Assembly (NCBI GenBank): GCA_947498705.1
Contig: CANMLW010000001.1
Coordinates: 310,001 to 374,000, forward strand
Direction: 5' to 3'
Origin: an uncultured Aquimarina sp.
Lineage (GTDB): Bacteria; Bacteroidota; Bacteroidia; Flavobacteriales; Flavobacteriaceae
Length of the DNA: 64,000 nucleotides
The notes below the pieces were generated by a model. The model worked only from the letters and a program-made list of their open reading frames with translations, was not told the DNA's origin and did no database searches. Made by a program: the position numbers and the translations under genes. Below are positions 52,924 through 62,059 of this stretch, one piece after another; the first letter of the stretch is position 1; the number at the start of each line of letters is the position of its first letter.

Positions 52924-54875
52924 TAAAAGACTTTTTAATTAATAATTCACATAAACATGCGTCAAAATGGGTAGTATTAGCAATCGATGTATTTATCACG
53001 ATTTTTAATTTCTTTTTGGCATATGTGATAAGATTTGGAATCACACTAGACTTTGAAGCTACCAATTTATTATATCAATTACCAATAATTACAGGTATAG
53101 CAACACTTAGTTTTTTGTTAATAGGATCGCACAAGGGAGTGGTAAGGCATACAGGAATGAAAGATGCTTATAATCTTTTTCTGGCAGTAACCATTTTAAT
53201 TGCTTTAACCGGATTTTTGATGGCTTCTAGTAGGCTATCGTTATTACCAGAGCTTTTAAATATACCTGTGTCAATTATTTGCATACATTATTTATTAAAT
53301 ATAATTACGCTTACTACAAGTCGTTTGATTTTTAAATACTGTTATTACTATATAAAATCTAAAATAGGGAAGAACTCAAGAATTCTTATTTACGGTGCTG
53401 GTGATTCTGGATTAATTACCCAAGCTGCAATTACAAATGATTCTAATAGATCATTATCGGTATTTGGATTTATTGATGATAACCCTCAAAAATTTGGTAA
53501 AACCATTAATGGAATCAAAGTATACTCTTCTGGCAAAATAAATAAAGATTTTGTTGCAAAACATAATATTAAAGAGATAATAGTATCGATTCCTCATATC
53601 AGCAAGAAAAGATTATCAGAGATATCAGATGATTTGTTAAAGCTCTCTGTTTCTGTAAAGATTATTCCAGCTGTAAATGATTGGATTGATGGAAAATTAA
53701 AGGTATCTCAGATAAAAGAAATACAAATAGAAGACTTATTAGAAAGGGCTCCTATTAATATGGAGAATCAAAATATAAAGAATGAATTAGATGGTAAGGT
53801 GGTAATGATTACCGGAGCAGCAGGTTCTATTGGAAGTGAAATAGTGAGACAAGCTTCGTTTTATAACTATAAACATCTTGTATTAGTAGATCAAGCTGAA
53901 TCTCCATTATATGATTTGCAACAAGAATTATTAAGTAAAGGAGTAAGTAACTTTACTCCAATTGTTGCTGACATTAGAGATCATAAAAGAGTAGAAACAA
54001 TTTTTGAAAAGCATAGGCCTAATATGGTTTTTCATGCCGCTGCCTATAAGCATGTACCTTTAATGGAAAGCAATCCATGCGAAGCTATAAAAATTAATGT
54101 TTTAGGAACAAGGAGATTGGCTGATTTGTCGTCTCAATTCGGTGTTGATAAGTTTGTTTTTGTATCAACAGATAAAGCAGTAAACCCAACAAATGTAATG
54201 GGAGCAACAAAGCGAGTTGCAGAAATGTATATAAAATGTCTACATAAAACTAGTAAGACAAAATTTATAACAACGCGATTTGGTAATGTTTTAGGATCAA
54301 ACGGTTCTGTAATTCCTTTGTTTAAAAAGCAAATTCAAAAGGGAGGACCTTTGACTGTTACACATAAAGATGTAACACGTTTCTTCATGACAATACCCGA
54401 AGCTTCACAATTGGTGATTGAAGCAGGTACCATGGGTAATGGAGGTGAGATATTTATTTTTGATATGGGTGAATCTGTAAAGATATTTGATCTTGCTAAA
54501 AAGATGATTAGACTTTCAGGACTTAAATACCCAGAGGATATAGATATAGAAATTAGTGGTTTACGACCTGGAGAAAAGCTGTATGAGGAACTTCTTGCTG
54601 ATACAGAAAATACACTGCCGACTTATCATAAAAAGATTATGATAAGTAAGTTTAGCGATGGAGATGATTGTGAAATGATAATGGATAAAATTGATGACCT
54701 TTGTATCATGAATTTACTGAATCAAGACCATCAAATCGTAGGTAAACTAAAAGAAATTGTTCCAGAGTTTATTTCTAATAATTCTACTTTCGAGAGTATT
54801 GATAAAATGAACAAAGGTATTGCTACTAAAGTGGTTAAAGGAAATGCTAACGAGAACAGAAAAATTCTTGTTTAA
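52920..54875 (+). CDS. UDP-N-acetylglucosamine 4,6-dehydratase, PglF/CapD-like
   Basis: 651 residues. Four N-terminal membrane helices (to about residue 140), a first Rossmann domain (ILIYGAGDSGL, 155-165) and a catalytic SDR domain with TGAAGSIG at 298-305, VFHAAAYKHVPLME, STDKAVNPTNVMGATKR and GLRPGEKLYEEL. The change of the SDR Tyr to Met (VMGATKR) is normal for this membrane-bound dehydratase family. First step toward bacillosamine- or FucNAc4N-type sugars. Pairs with the PglE-like gene. Confidence 0.92.
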   Translation: MIKDFLINNSHKHASKWVVLAIDVFITIFNFFLAYVIRFGITLDFEATNLLYQLPIITGIATLSFLLIGSHKGVVRHTGMKDAYNLFLAVTILIALTGFLMASSRLSLLPELLNIPVSIICIHYLLNIITLTTSRLIFKYCYYYIKSKIGKNSRILIYGAGDSGLITQAAITNDSNRSLSVFGFIDDNPQKFGKTINGIKVYSSGKINKDFVAKHNIKEIIVSIPHISKKRLSEISDDLLKLSVSVKIIPAVNDWIDGKLKVSQIKEIQIEDLLERAPINMENQNIKNELDGKVVMITGAAGSIGSEIVRQASFYNYKHLVLVDQAESPLYDLQQELLSKGVSNFTPIVADIRDHKRVETIFEKHRPNMVFHAAAYKHVPLMESNPCEAIKINVLGTRRLADLSSQFGVDKFVFVSTDKAVNPTNVMGATKRVAEMYIKCLHKTSKTKFITTRFGNVLGSNGSVIPLFKKQIQKGGPLTVTHKDVTRFFMTIPEASQLVIEAGTMGNGGEIFIFDMGESVKIFDLAKKMIRLSGLKYPEDIDIEISGLRPGEKLYEELLADTENTLPTYHKKIMISKFSDGDDCEMIMDKIDDLCIMNLLNQDHQIVGKLKEIVPEFISNNSTFESIDKMNKGIATKVVKGNANENRKILV

Positions 54876-55019
54876 ATAATTATTAGTTAGAATTTTAAAA
54901 GATAAATAATTTTAATGTAATTGCGTATAACATAAAAAAGTTTCATTCGTCTATTTTGACAAATTCTTCCCCGAACTTTTATTAATTAGATAAATAAATA
55001 ATAGTAAGACAAAATATCA

Positions 55020-55048
55020 TTGCTAAACTAAATAAAGTTATATTTTTG
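55020..55048 (+). promoter_or_regulatory. Bacteroidota promoter before the export genes
   Basis: TTG at 55020-55022, 18 bases, then TATTTTTG at 55041-55048 matches TTG-N17-23-TAnnTTTG. It lies 38 bases before the Wza-like start codon in a 210-base gap after the dehydratase gene, so export genes can be transcribed on their own. Confidence 0.6.
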
Positions 55049-55085
55049 TCTTATATAAAGGGATTACTTTTAAAGTATTAATAAT

Positions 55086-55865
55086 ATGCAATATAGATTA
55101 TTGTTTTTTGGTATCGTGTTTATTGGTTTGTTCTCATGTAAAGCTCCAACCAATGTGGTTTATTTTCAAAACTCAGAAAATTTAGAGAAAATTCCGTCAA
55201 CCACCACTTTTACACCTGTTTTTAAAGTTGATGATATCATTAGCATATTGGTTTCTGCAGCAGATATGGATGCGGCAAGACCATTTAACCTTATGCAAGG
55301 GTCTTCGACTAGCGCAGTGTTAGGGGAGAGTAGCGGTGGAAACAGTTCTGTAGAGCCTACCTATCTTATAGATGAAAATGGAAATATTGATTTTCCGGTA
55401 GTAGGAAGCCTCAAAATAGCAGGGTTAAATCGCGTTCAGGTTAAAGAATTAATTAAAGAAAAATTAAAAATATACATCAATGACCCTATAGTGAGTGTAA
55501 GACTTAAGAATTTTAAGATTACCGTTATGGGAGAAGTGGTAAGACCAGGATCCTTTACAATACCAAATGAAAGGATTACGATTATAGAAGCCCTTGGCTT
55601 AGCAGGGGATATGACCATTAAAGGGCAAAGAGAAAATGTAATGGTAATTCGAGAAAATGAGGGAGTAAATACCTACCATCGAATTGACTTAACTTCTAAA
55701 ACTATTTTTGATTCGCCCGTATATTATTTAGCACAAAATGATGTATTGTACATCGAACCAAACGAGTCTAGAGTAAAAGAATCAAAAACTCGCAGTAATT
55801 TACTTAATGTTATTATAAGTATGATAGGGGTTACTTTATCAGTTATTACTTTGATCATAAGATAA
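55086..55865 (+). CDS. wza: Polysaccharide export lipoprotein, Wza-like
   Basis: 259 residues. Lipoprotein signal with LFSC (Cys18). Poly_export domain about residues 45-130 (YLIDENGNIDFPVVGSLKIAGL is the conserved core), one SLBB domain (VMGEVVRPGSFTIPNERITIIEALGLAGD) and a C-terminal hydrophobic helix near 238-257. It lines the periplasmic/outer-membrane end of the export channel. Shorter than E. coli Wza, as usual in Bacteroidota. 6 bases before the kinase gene. Confidence 0.92.
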   Translation: MQYRLLFFGIVFIGLFSCKAPTNVVYFQNSENLEKIPSTTTFTPVFKVDDIISILVSAADMDAARPFNLMQGSSTSAVLGESSGGNSSVEPTYLIDENGNIDFPVVGSLKIAGLNRVQVKELIKEKLKIYINDPIVSVRLKNFKITVMGEVVRPGSFTIPNERITIIEALGLAGDMTIKGQRENVMVIRENEGVNTYHRIDLTSKTIFDSPVYYLAQNDVLYIEPNESRVKESKTRSNLLNVIISMIGVTLSVITLIIR

Positions 55866-55871
55866 AACAAT

Positions 55872-58220
55872 ATGATTTCTAATAATACACCTCAATCTAA
55901 TAATGTTTTTGAAGCTACTTCTGGATTTAGTTTTAATCTTAGGGATCAAATAGCTAAATACCTAAAATATTGGTATTGGTTTGTGATTAGCGTTTTGATC
56001 TTTGGAACATTAGCTTTTCTAAAGGTTAGATATACAATTCCTCAGTATAATGTATCTTCTACTATAATGATATCTTCAGATGATAATGTGCGTGCACCAG
56101 AATTGTCTGCATTTAAAGATTTGGGACTATTAGAAGAAGGCGAAAATAAGAGAGAAAATGAAATTCAAATCCTAAAATCAAGAACTTTATTTACCAATGT
56201 TGTAAATAATTTGAAATTAAATGTTCGTTATTTTACGGAAGGTAGAATTCTCGAAGTAGAAAATTATCCTAGATCGTTAGTAGAAATCAATTTTTTATCT
56301 GATGATTCGATAGTGCACAAAAAATCTAAAGTTTTTAATGTTAGAATTGACTCTAAAACTTCTTTTTCGTTTGTAAATAAAAAAGGGGAGAAGCTTAGTA
56401 ATCACTCTTTCGGAAAAACTATTAATAGTGATGTAGGAGATATTGTGATTACACCAAGTGTTGAAAAAATAGAAAACAATATTGGTAAAATAATAAAAAT
56501 ACAAATAACACCTGTTAGGTTGGTTGCCGAAGGTTATAGAAATAGAGTTGTGGTATCTTCTTTAAAAGGTTCATCTATTGTGAGACTTTCTCTTAATGAC
56601 CCTGTCGTGAATAAGGCAATGGATATTGTAAATAATCTGGTCGAAGAATATAGCAAGGCAACTATAGAGAATAAAAAACGAGCTTCTGCCAGAACAGCAG
56701 AATTTATTAATGATCGTTTGGCATTGATATCGGGTGATTTGACAGAGGTCGATGATGAAGCTGCTGGATATCTTTCAAAATATGGATTAACAACTGATAT
56801 TGGAGCACAAGCTCAGCAATTTTCTAATCTAGATACCAAAAATGTACAAGAAACAGCAGGATTAAATACACAGCTCAATCTTATTGCATCCATGAAGAGA
56901 TTTGTGCTTAGTCAAGAAGGGAAACATGATCTTGTACCTGCTAACCTCGGATTTTCTGATGCAACAATATCATCTACTGTATCCAGGTATAATTTATTGA
57001 TTTTGCAAAGACAACGTTTGTTAAAGACTTCTAGTGAACAAAACCCGGTTGTGGTAAATATAGATCAACAGATAGATGGTTTACGACAGGTCTTGCTAGG
57101 TAGTTTAAATAGTTTAAAAAACTCAATTAATATTCGGCTTAAAAGTTTAAGAACCCAGGATCAGTATTTTAGCGGAAAGCTGTATAGTGCTCCTATACGA
57201 GAAAAAGATCTTAGGGTTATAGAGCGTGAACAAACCATAAAAGAACAGTTATATCTTTATTTACTACAAAAACGAGAGGAAGCAGAAATAGCAAGTCATA
57301 TTACGTTATCAAATACCAGAGTCATTGATAGAGCATCAACATTAAGCTCTTTTCCTGTTTCACCTAATAAGAAAATGATATATGCAGGAGCTGTTTTTTT
57401 TGGGTTGATATTGCCTTTTATGATCATTTATATATCGCAATTACTTAATGTTAAGATAAGCTCTAGAGAAGAAATAGAAAAGATGCTTAGTATGCCAATC
57501 ATTGGATCGATACCCAAAGTGAAAAAATCTAAAAAGCGAATAATGATCTCTCAAAATGATAGATCAGGAATCGCTGAAGCGTTTAGGATATTGAGAACTA
57601 ATTTAGATTTCTTAATGGCTTCTAGTAATAAAACAAAAGGAAGAGTTGTCTTTGTTACTTCTACTATTTCTGGTGAAGGAAAAACATTGGTATCTTCTAA
57701 TTTGGCAAAAACCTTGGCAATTTCTGGTAAAAAAGTAGCTTATTTGGGTACGGACTTAAGAGATCCGAAATTTCATAAATTTTTGGATCTACCTAATGGA
57801 AAAGATTCTAAAGGACTTACTAATTATATAATGAATTCGGATCTAAAACCCGAAGATATAATTTATAAAGATAAAGAAGAAGCCTCGTTTGATATTATAC
57901 CATCTGGAGCCATACCACCTAACCCTGCAGAACTTTTGATGCATGATAGAGTATCAGATATCTTTGAATACTTAGAAAAAGTATACGATTATATTATTGT
58001 TGATACAGCTCCCGTTAGTTTGGTAACAGATACACTGTTGTTAGCAAAATTTGGAGATTTGAGTATCTATATAGTAAGAGAGAATTATTCTGATAAAAGA
58101 GTTTTACAGGTACCTGAGAACTTATATCAAGAAAAACGTCTGCCCAATATAGCCGTATTGCTAAACGCAGCAGATACCAAAACAGGTTATAACTATGGGT
58201 ATGGGTATGGTAAGAAATAA
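55872..58220 (+). CDS. wzc: Polysaccharide co-polymerase / BY-kinase, Wzc-like
   Basis: 782 residues. Wzz domain between two membrane helices (about 36-50 and 502-521) with a long coiled region, then a cytoplasmic BY-kinase: Walker A SGEGKT ending K604-T605, Walker A' LGTDLRDPKFH (about 625-635), Walker B YIIVDTAPV (707-715). The tail YNYGYGYGKK is a short tyrosine cluster for autophosphorylation. It sets chain length and links synthesis to export. A PHP phosphatase that could reverse the phosphorylation is convergent just after it. Confidence 0.93.
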   Translation: MISNNTPQSNNVFEATSGFSFNLRDQIAKYLKYWYWFVISVLIFGTLAFLKVRYTIPQYNVSSTIMISSDDNVRAPELSAFKDLGLLEEGENKRENEIQILKSRTLFTNVVNNLKLNVRYFTEGRILEVENYPRSLVEINFLSDDSIVHKKSKVFNVRIDSKTSFSFVNKKGEKLSNHSFGKTINSDVGDIVITPSVEKIENNIGKIIKIQITPVRLVAEGYRNRVVVSSLKGSSIVRLSLNDPVVNKAMDIVNNLVEEYSKATIENKKRASARTAEFINDRLALISGDLTEVDDEAAGYLSKYGLTTDIGAQAQQFSNLDTKNVQETAGLNTQLNLIASMKRFVLSQEGKHDLVPANLGFSDATISSTVSRYNLLILQRQRLLKTSSEQNPVVVNIDQQIDGLRQVLLGSLNSLKNSINIRLKSLRTQDQYFSGKLYSAPIREKDLRVIEREQTIKEQLYLYLLQKREEAEIASHITLSNTRVIDRASTLSSFPVSPNKKMIYAGAVFFGLILPFMIIYISQLLNVKISSREEIEKMLSMPIIGSIPKVKKSKKRIMISQNDRSGIAEAFRILRTNLDFLMASSNKTKGRVVFVTSTISGEGKTLVSSNLAKTLAISGKKVAYLGTDLRDPKFHKFLDLPNGKDSKGLTNYIMNSDLKPEDIIYKDKEEASFDIIPSGAIPPNPAELLMHDRVSDIFEYLEKVYDYIIVDTAPVSLVTDTLLLAKFGDLSIYIVRENYSDKRVLQVPENLYQEKRLPNIAVLLNAADTKTGYNYGYGYGKK

Positions 58221-58239
58221 TTTTACTTTTTGTCTAAAC

Positions 58240-58977
58240 CTAAAGAAAAATAGAATTATTCTCCATTAATGAGGTGATTTTTTTGACAAATTTAAAATCA
58301 ATTCCTTTTTCCAAAACTTCTAATTGATGGTAATTATGAATATCGGTACCGGTGTAGTCTATGTATCCAAGATTTACTAGTTTTTTAGAAAAAGCTTTAA
58401 TTTCTTCTCCATAATACCCCGTTAAAGAGAGTAGATTAAGCTGAAATTGAAAACCAGATTCTTTCAATTCGTCATATTTCTTTAAATCATTTTGATAAAA
58501 AGTATAACGTTCTGGGTGAGCAAGTATAGGAGTGTAACCTGCTAATTTAATTTCAAATAAAATTTCATTTAAACTTATAGGAGGATTAAATGTAGACATC
58601 TCAACAAGAATATAGTTTTTATGAATAGGGAGAATATCTTTACTCTTCAACCGCTTATAAAATAAATCATCCATCATATATTCGGCACTCGCTTGTATTT
58701 CAATGTTTTTAATGCCTAATGAACTTATAATTTCTTTTAGTTCACTAAGTTTACTAGTGATTGTCTGGGATGTATTGGGCCATATGTCATTCATTACATG
58801 AGGTGTGGTAATAATTTTTTTTACCCCAAGGTTTTCAAATCGTTCTAATATATATGCAGATTGATATGCTGTTTTTACGCCATCATCAATGCCAGGAAGT
58901 AAGTGCGAATGTATATCCACATAGCCATCTGGTATGAACTCCTTTAGAGGAGTCTCTTTTTTTTTGAAGAATTGCAA
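58240..58977 (-). CDS. PHP-type tyrosine-protein phosphatase (CpsB/YwqE-like)
   Basis: 245 residues. Metal-binding motifs DIHSHLLPGIDDG (His23, His25), TTPHV, SAEYMMDD, LAHPERYTFY and GTDIHN are those of PHP phosphatases such as CpsB. It dephosphorylates the tyrosine cluster of the BY-kinase. The gene is read toward wzc with only 19 bases between the stop codons, so it is co-located but separately transcribed, with a large hairpin upstream. Confidence 0.9.
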   Translation of the reverse strand: MQFFKKKETPLKEFIPDGYVDIHSHLLPGIDDGVKTAYQSAYILERFENLGVKKIITTPHVMNDIWPNTSQTITSKLSELKEIISSLGIKNIEIQASAEYMMDDLFYKRLKSKDILPIHKNYILVEMSTFNPPISLNEILFEIKLAGYTPILAHPERYTFYQNDLKKYDELKESGFQFQLNLLSLTGYYGEEIKAFSKKLVNLGYIDYTGTDIHNYHQLEVLEKGIDFKFVKKITSLMENNSIFL

Positions 58978-59002
58978 TACAAAGGTTTTTTGGGGTGAAA
59001 AA

Positions 59003-59044
59003 TCATACTAAAATAGCATTTCAAAAAATGCTATTTTAGTATGA
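59003..59044. repeat. Perfect 19-bp inverted repeat upstream of the phosphatase gene
   Basis: The arms 59003-59021 and 59026-59044 are exact complements with loop CAAA; the arm contains CTAAAATAGCATTT. It begins 26 bases before the phosphatase start codon on the - strand, so it would lie in that mRNA's leader or promoter. The rest of 58978-59330 shows no gene. Confidence 0.75.
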
Positions 59045-59330
59045 GGGTATAATATAACATAAAATTTTTATTTGTATGCCCTTAATTAAAATTACTATTA
59101 TTTTCAATAGCATAAAATGTTGTATGAAGTTTTTTGTATAAAACTTACCATTAAAGAATTTAGATAGATTCCTTTTCTTTAGAAAAAATACTGTATTTAA
59201 ACGGACTTTCTAAATGATGTTAATATGGTTTAAGAACATGTGTAACATGCAATCTGGTTTGTTAGGGTGCAATTTATCAAGCTAATGATCATCTATAAGG
59301 TGTTTTGATATCAATAATACTATTTACAGA

Positions 59331-59879
59331 TCATTTCTCTGCTAACCTCTGCCAGTTATCTAATAAATATTCTGTATCCTCTTTTGCTTGTTTTGTACCA
59401 ATATCAAGAAAATAGCCACTTAGAAATGGGTTGTCAAATTCGTAGGTAAAATCTAATACTAAATTCGTTTGTAGGGGGCTTACTGTTTCCACTTTCCAGG
59501 AGCCTGCTAGAGATTTTAGAGGAAAAGGATAGTCTTCTTTCTCTGTGTTTACCTTAAACCTGAACTCTTCTCCTGGTTTCCAGAGAATACAGGTCTCTTC
59601 CCAACTACTGCCATCAGGAGCACTACATACACGTTTCATACCAAGGCCACTACCAGATATAATTTTCACATGATGAATGCTAGGAGCCGTTACTTGATGA
59701 TAATTGCCTACATCCGATATTACTTTCCAAACTTTTTCTTTTGGAGCATGTATAACTCTTTCAGCAGTAAAATGTTGTTTGCCTTTTGCCTTTGGATATT
59801 GAACAAATCCATAAATTAATAGTAGTACAATATCTATTACTAAGAATAGTGCTAATCCTTTTAAAATTTTGCGTATCAT
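59331..59879 (-). CDS. SRPBCC family (polyketide-cyclase-like) membrane-anchored protein
   Basis: 182 residues with an N-terminal membrane helix (about 8-27) and a START/SRPBCC domain: HFTAERVIHAPKEKVWKVISDVGNYHQV at its start, EFRFKV, WKVETVSPLQTNLVLDFTYEF and a C-terminal long helix (LLDNWQRLAEK). It binds a hydrophobic ligand or acts as a chaperone-like cyclase; no substrate is known. It is read away from the AraC-type regulator at 60003, with a 123-base spacer. Confidence 0.82.
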   Translation of the reverse strand: MIRKILKGLALFLVIDIVLLLIYGFVQYPKAKGKQHFTAERVIHAPKEKVWKVISDVGNYHQVTAPSIHHVKIISGSGLGMKRVCSAPDGSSWEETCILWKPGEEFRFKVNTEKEDYPFPLKSLAGSWKVETVSPLQTNLVLDFTYEFDNPFLSGYFLDIGTKQAKEDTEYLLDNWQRLAEK

Positions 59880-60002
59880 ATCTATTTGTTTTTTGAGTAA
59901 AAGTACCTAAGAAAACCCATGAGTTGCTAATAAATAGGGTGCACTCAATTAATTGAAACACCTTGCTAATAATTATGTGTATAGATACTTTCTCATTTAA
60001 TT

Positions 60003-61130
60003 ATGGAGTACTATTTTTATGATATGAATAGTATTGAATCTTTTGCCTTTTTTATTACCTTTTTATTAGGGGGCGTTACGCTTATAGGATGTTTTATGAT
60101 ATTAATTATTCTTAAGAGTAAATCTTTAAAATTGTCTAGATACTTTTTGGCATTAGCTCTTTTGGGGTTAGTGCAACATTTGGTAACCTATCTTCTGTTT
60201 ACTACTCAACTTATTAAACAATGGCCGCATCTTTTTGGGATAGGATACCCTTTATTGTTTTTGGCAGGGCCATCTTTTTACTTGTTTGTTAAAAGCTATG
60301 GAGATTTTACTTTCCGATTAAAAAAGGTAGATATTTTACATTCTTTACCCTTTATAATAGTTTTAGGAATATTGATTCCTAAATATTTTGACGAAGCGAC
60401 AACAAAACTAGTAATGATTAATTATTACTACGAAATTCTTCCAAATGGAATGGTATCGTTTTCAGTTTGGCTTCAGAATAGCCTGCACTTAATTTTATTA
60501 CTTGGTTATGCAATTGTTTCATTTTTGTACATAAATAAAAGAGACAAAAAGAATAGTGTTTTATTGAAACGTTTTTGTGTATTACTTACGTTGTTAGCTT
60601 TAACAGAATTAGTATTGCAAACGGGATTTTTGTTGTCAGGAGCATCGGCAATTACAGCAGAAATTGTGTTATCTGGGTTGATGTCAATAGCTATATTGTT
60701 ATTAGGGTATTGGATTGTTGATATAAAACAGGTACTACCAGTACTAGAAGGAATAAAATATAAAACTTCGCCATTATCAGATATTAGGGCAGAACAAATA
60801 CAGAAAGAGTTGGAAACTTATTTTAAAGAAGAAGCATCATATTTAAACCCAAATTTAAAAATTGCAGACGTCTCTGATGCGATCAATGTACCTTCACATC
60901 ATATTTCGCAGGTGTTAAGTGAGCAGCTAAAAGTTAATTTTTATGAAATGGTTAATACCCATCGTATCGAAAAAGCAAAAGAGATGTTGTGTTCTGGAGC
61001 GTTAGAAAAGCTATCTGTTCAAGCTATTGGAGAAGAGTGTGGTTTTAGTAGTAAAACCAGTTTTTATAGAGCTTTTAAGAAAGTAACTCAAACGACCCCG
61101 ACAGCATTTTTTAATAAACATAAAGAATAG
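60003..61130 (+). CDS. Membrane-embedded AraC family regulator
   Basis: 375 residues. About seven transmembrane helices in residues 12-235, then a cytoplasmic AraC domain: YLNPNLKIADVSDAINVPSHHISQVLSEQLKVNFYEMVN and the second helix-turn-helix ending GFSSKTSFYRAFKKVTQTTPTAFFNKHK. This is the common Bacteroidota type in which a membrane sensor is fused to the DNA-binding domain. It is divergent from the SRPBCC gene and may control it. Confidence 0.9.
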   Translation: MEYYFYDMNSIESFAFFITFLLGGVTLIGCFMILIILKSKSLKLSRYFLALALLGLVQHLVTYLLFTTQLIKQWPHLFGIGYPLLFLAGPSFYLFVKSYGDFTFRLKKVDILHSLPFIIVLGILIPKYFDEATTKLVMINYYYEILPNGMVSFSVWLQNSLHLILLLGYAIVSFLYINKRDKKNSVLLKRFCVLLTLLALTELVLQTGFLLSGASAITAEIVLSGLMSIAILLLGYWIVDIKQVLPVLEGIKYKTSPLSDIRAEQIQKELETYFKEEASYLNPNLKIADVSDAINVPSHHISQVLSEQLKVNFYEMVNTHRIEKAKEMLCSGALEKLSVQAIGEECGFSSKTSFYRAFKKVTQTTPTAFFNKHKE

Positions 61131-61241
61131 AGAGTATTGTAATAGTGTTTGTTTTTTTGATAGCCTTTATTGTTGACAACAAATCTCGGGTTATTTATTT
61201 TCTCTTATAAGACATTTATATAATGGCATATAAAAAAAGAA

Positions 61242-61279
61242 AAACCGTCTGAAATAATGAATCCTATTTTAAACGGTTT
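61242..61279 (-). terminator. Rho-independent terminator of the DUF4097 operon
   Basis: Arms 61242-61256 (AAACCGTCTGAAATA) and 61265-61279 pair over 15 positions with one mismatch and one G-T; the loop is 8 bases. On the - strand the stem is followed by a T-rich run. It lies 28 bases after the head-GIN gene stop and between convergent genes, so it may serve both. Confidence 0.75.
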
Positions 61280-61306
61280 ATACGATACTATTTTTATTAC
61301 AAAGAA

Positions 61307-62038
61307 TTACCTTTTTGTGATATCTCCTGACCCCGAAACTTTTTTATCTTCTTTTTCAGGATTTCCTTTATAGTAAATATCTCCTGATCCCGATACACGA
61401 GCAGTTAGGGTAGAAGTTGCTGTTAGTTCGATATCTCCCGATCCAGTTACCTTGACAGATGCACTTTTTGCTTTTAGATCATACGCAGAAATATCTCCAG
61501 AACCCGATACACCTGCTGTAAAACTATCGGCTGTTCCTTTTATGGTTAGATCTCCACTGCCAGAAACCTGACCTTTTACGTTTTTTGCTTCGACAACTAA
61601 TTTTACATCACCAGAACCAGATACACCCGTTACAAATTCTGTAGCTTTTATAGTATCAGAACTATATATATCACCAGACCCAGAAAGAGTAACCTTATTA
61701 ATATCTTTAAAAGGCACTGTGATAATTAATTTTTTACTTGTTGATGGCTTTAAGTAGTATCCTTTTTTTACATAAATTTTTAGCACGTCATCTTCGACTT
61801 TAGTAATGATATATGGGATTAAGTTACTTTCCCCTTCAATATTTATTTTACCTTCTGTGCCAAATATTAGAGATACATCCAAACTACCCTTTACTTTAAT
61901 TTGTTCATAATCTGATGTTTCTCTAGCTTTGGAAATTGAATTACCATTTCCCTTTACTTTTTGGGTAGCACCCCATTGCGCATTCAATGAGGAGATGCTA
62001 CACAGGACAATGCCCATAATTAACACAACTGTTTTCAT
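61307..62038 (-). CDS. Head-GIN domain (DUF2807/DUF4097-like) secreted protein
   Basis: 243 residues with a signal peptide (ending near SLNAQ). The mature part is a beta-helix of short repeats with seven GSGD turns (SGSGDI, SGSGDV, SGSGDL and so on) spaced about 15-20 residues apart, ending VSGSGDITKR. Such proteins are found at the end of ECF sigma / anti-sigma operons in Bacteroidota and are thought to act at the cell surface; the role is unknown. Last gene of the four-gene operon. Confidence 0.88.
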   Translation of the reverse strand: MKTVVLIMGIVLCSISSLNAQWGATQKVKGNGNSISKARETSDYEQIKVKGSLDVSLIFGTEGKINIEGESNLIPYIITKVEDDVLKIYVKKGYYLKPSTSKKLIITVPFKDINKVTLSGSGDIYSSDTIKATEFVTGVSGSGDVKLVVEAKNVKGQVSGSGDLTIKGTADSFTAGVSGSGDISAYDLKAKSASVKVTGSGDIELTATSTLTARVSGSGDIYYKGNPEKEDKKVSGSGDITKR

Positions 62039-62059
62039 TATAATGATTGATTTTTTGAT

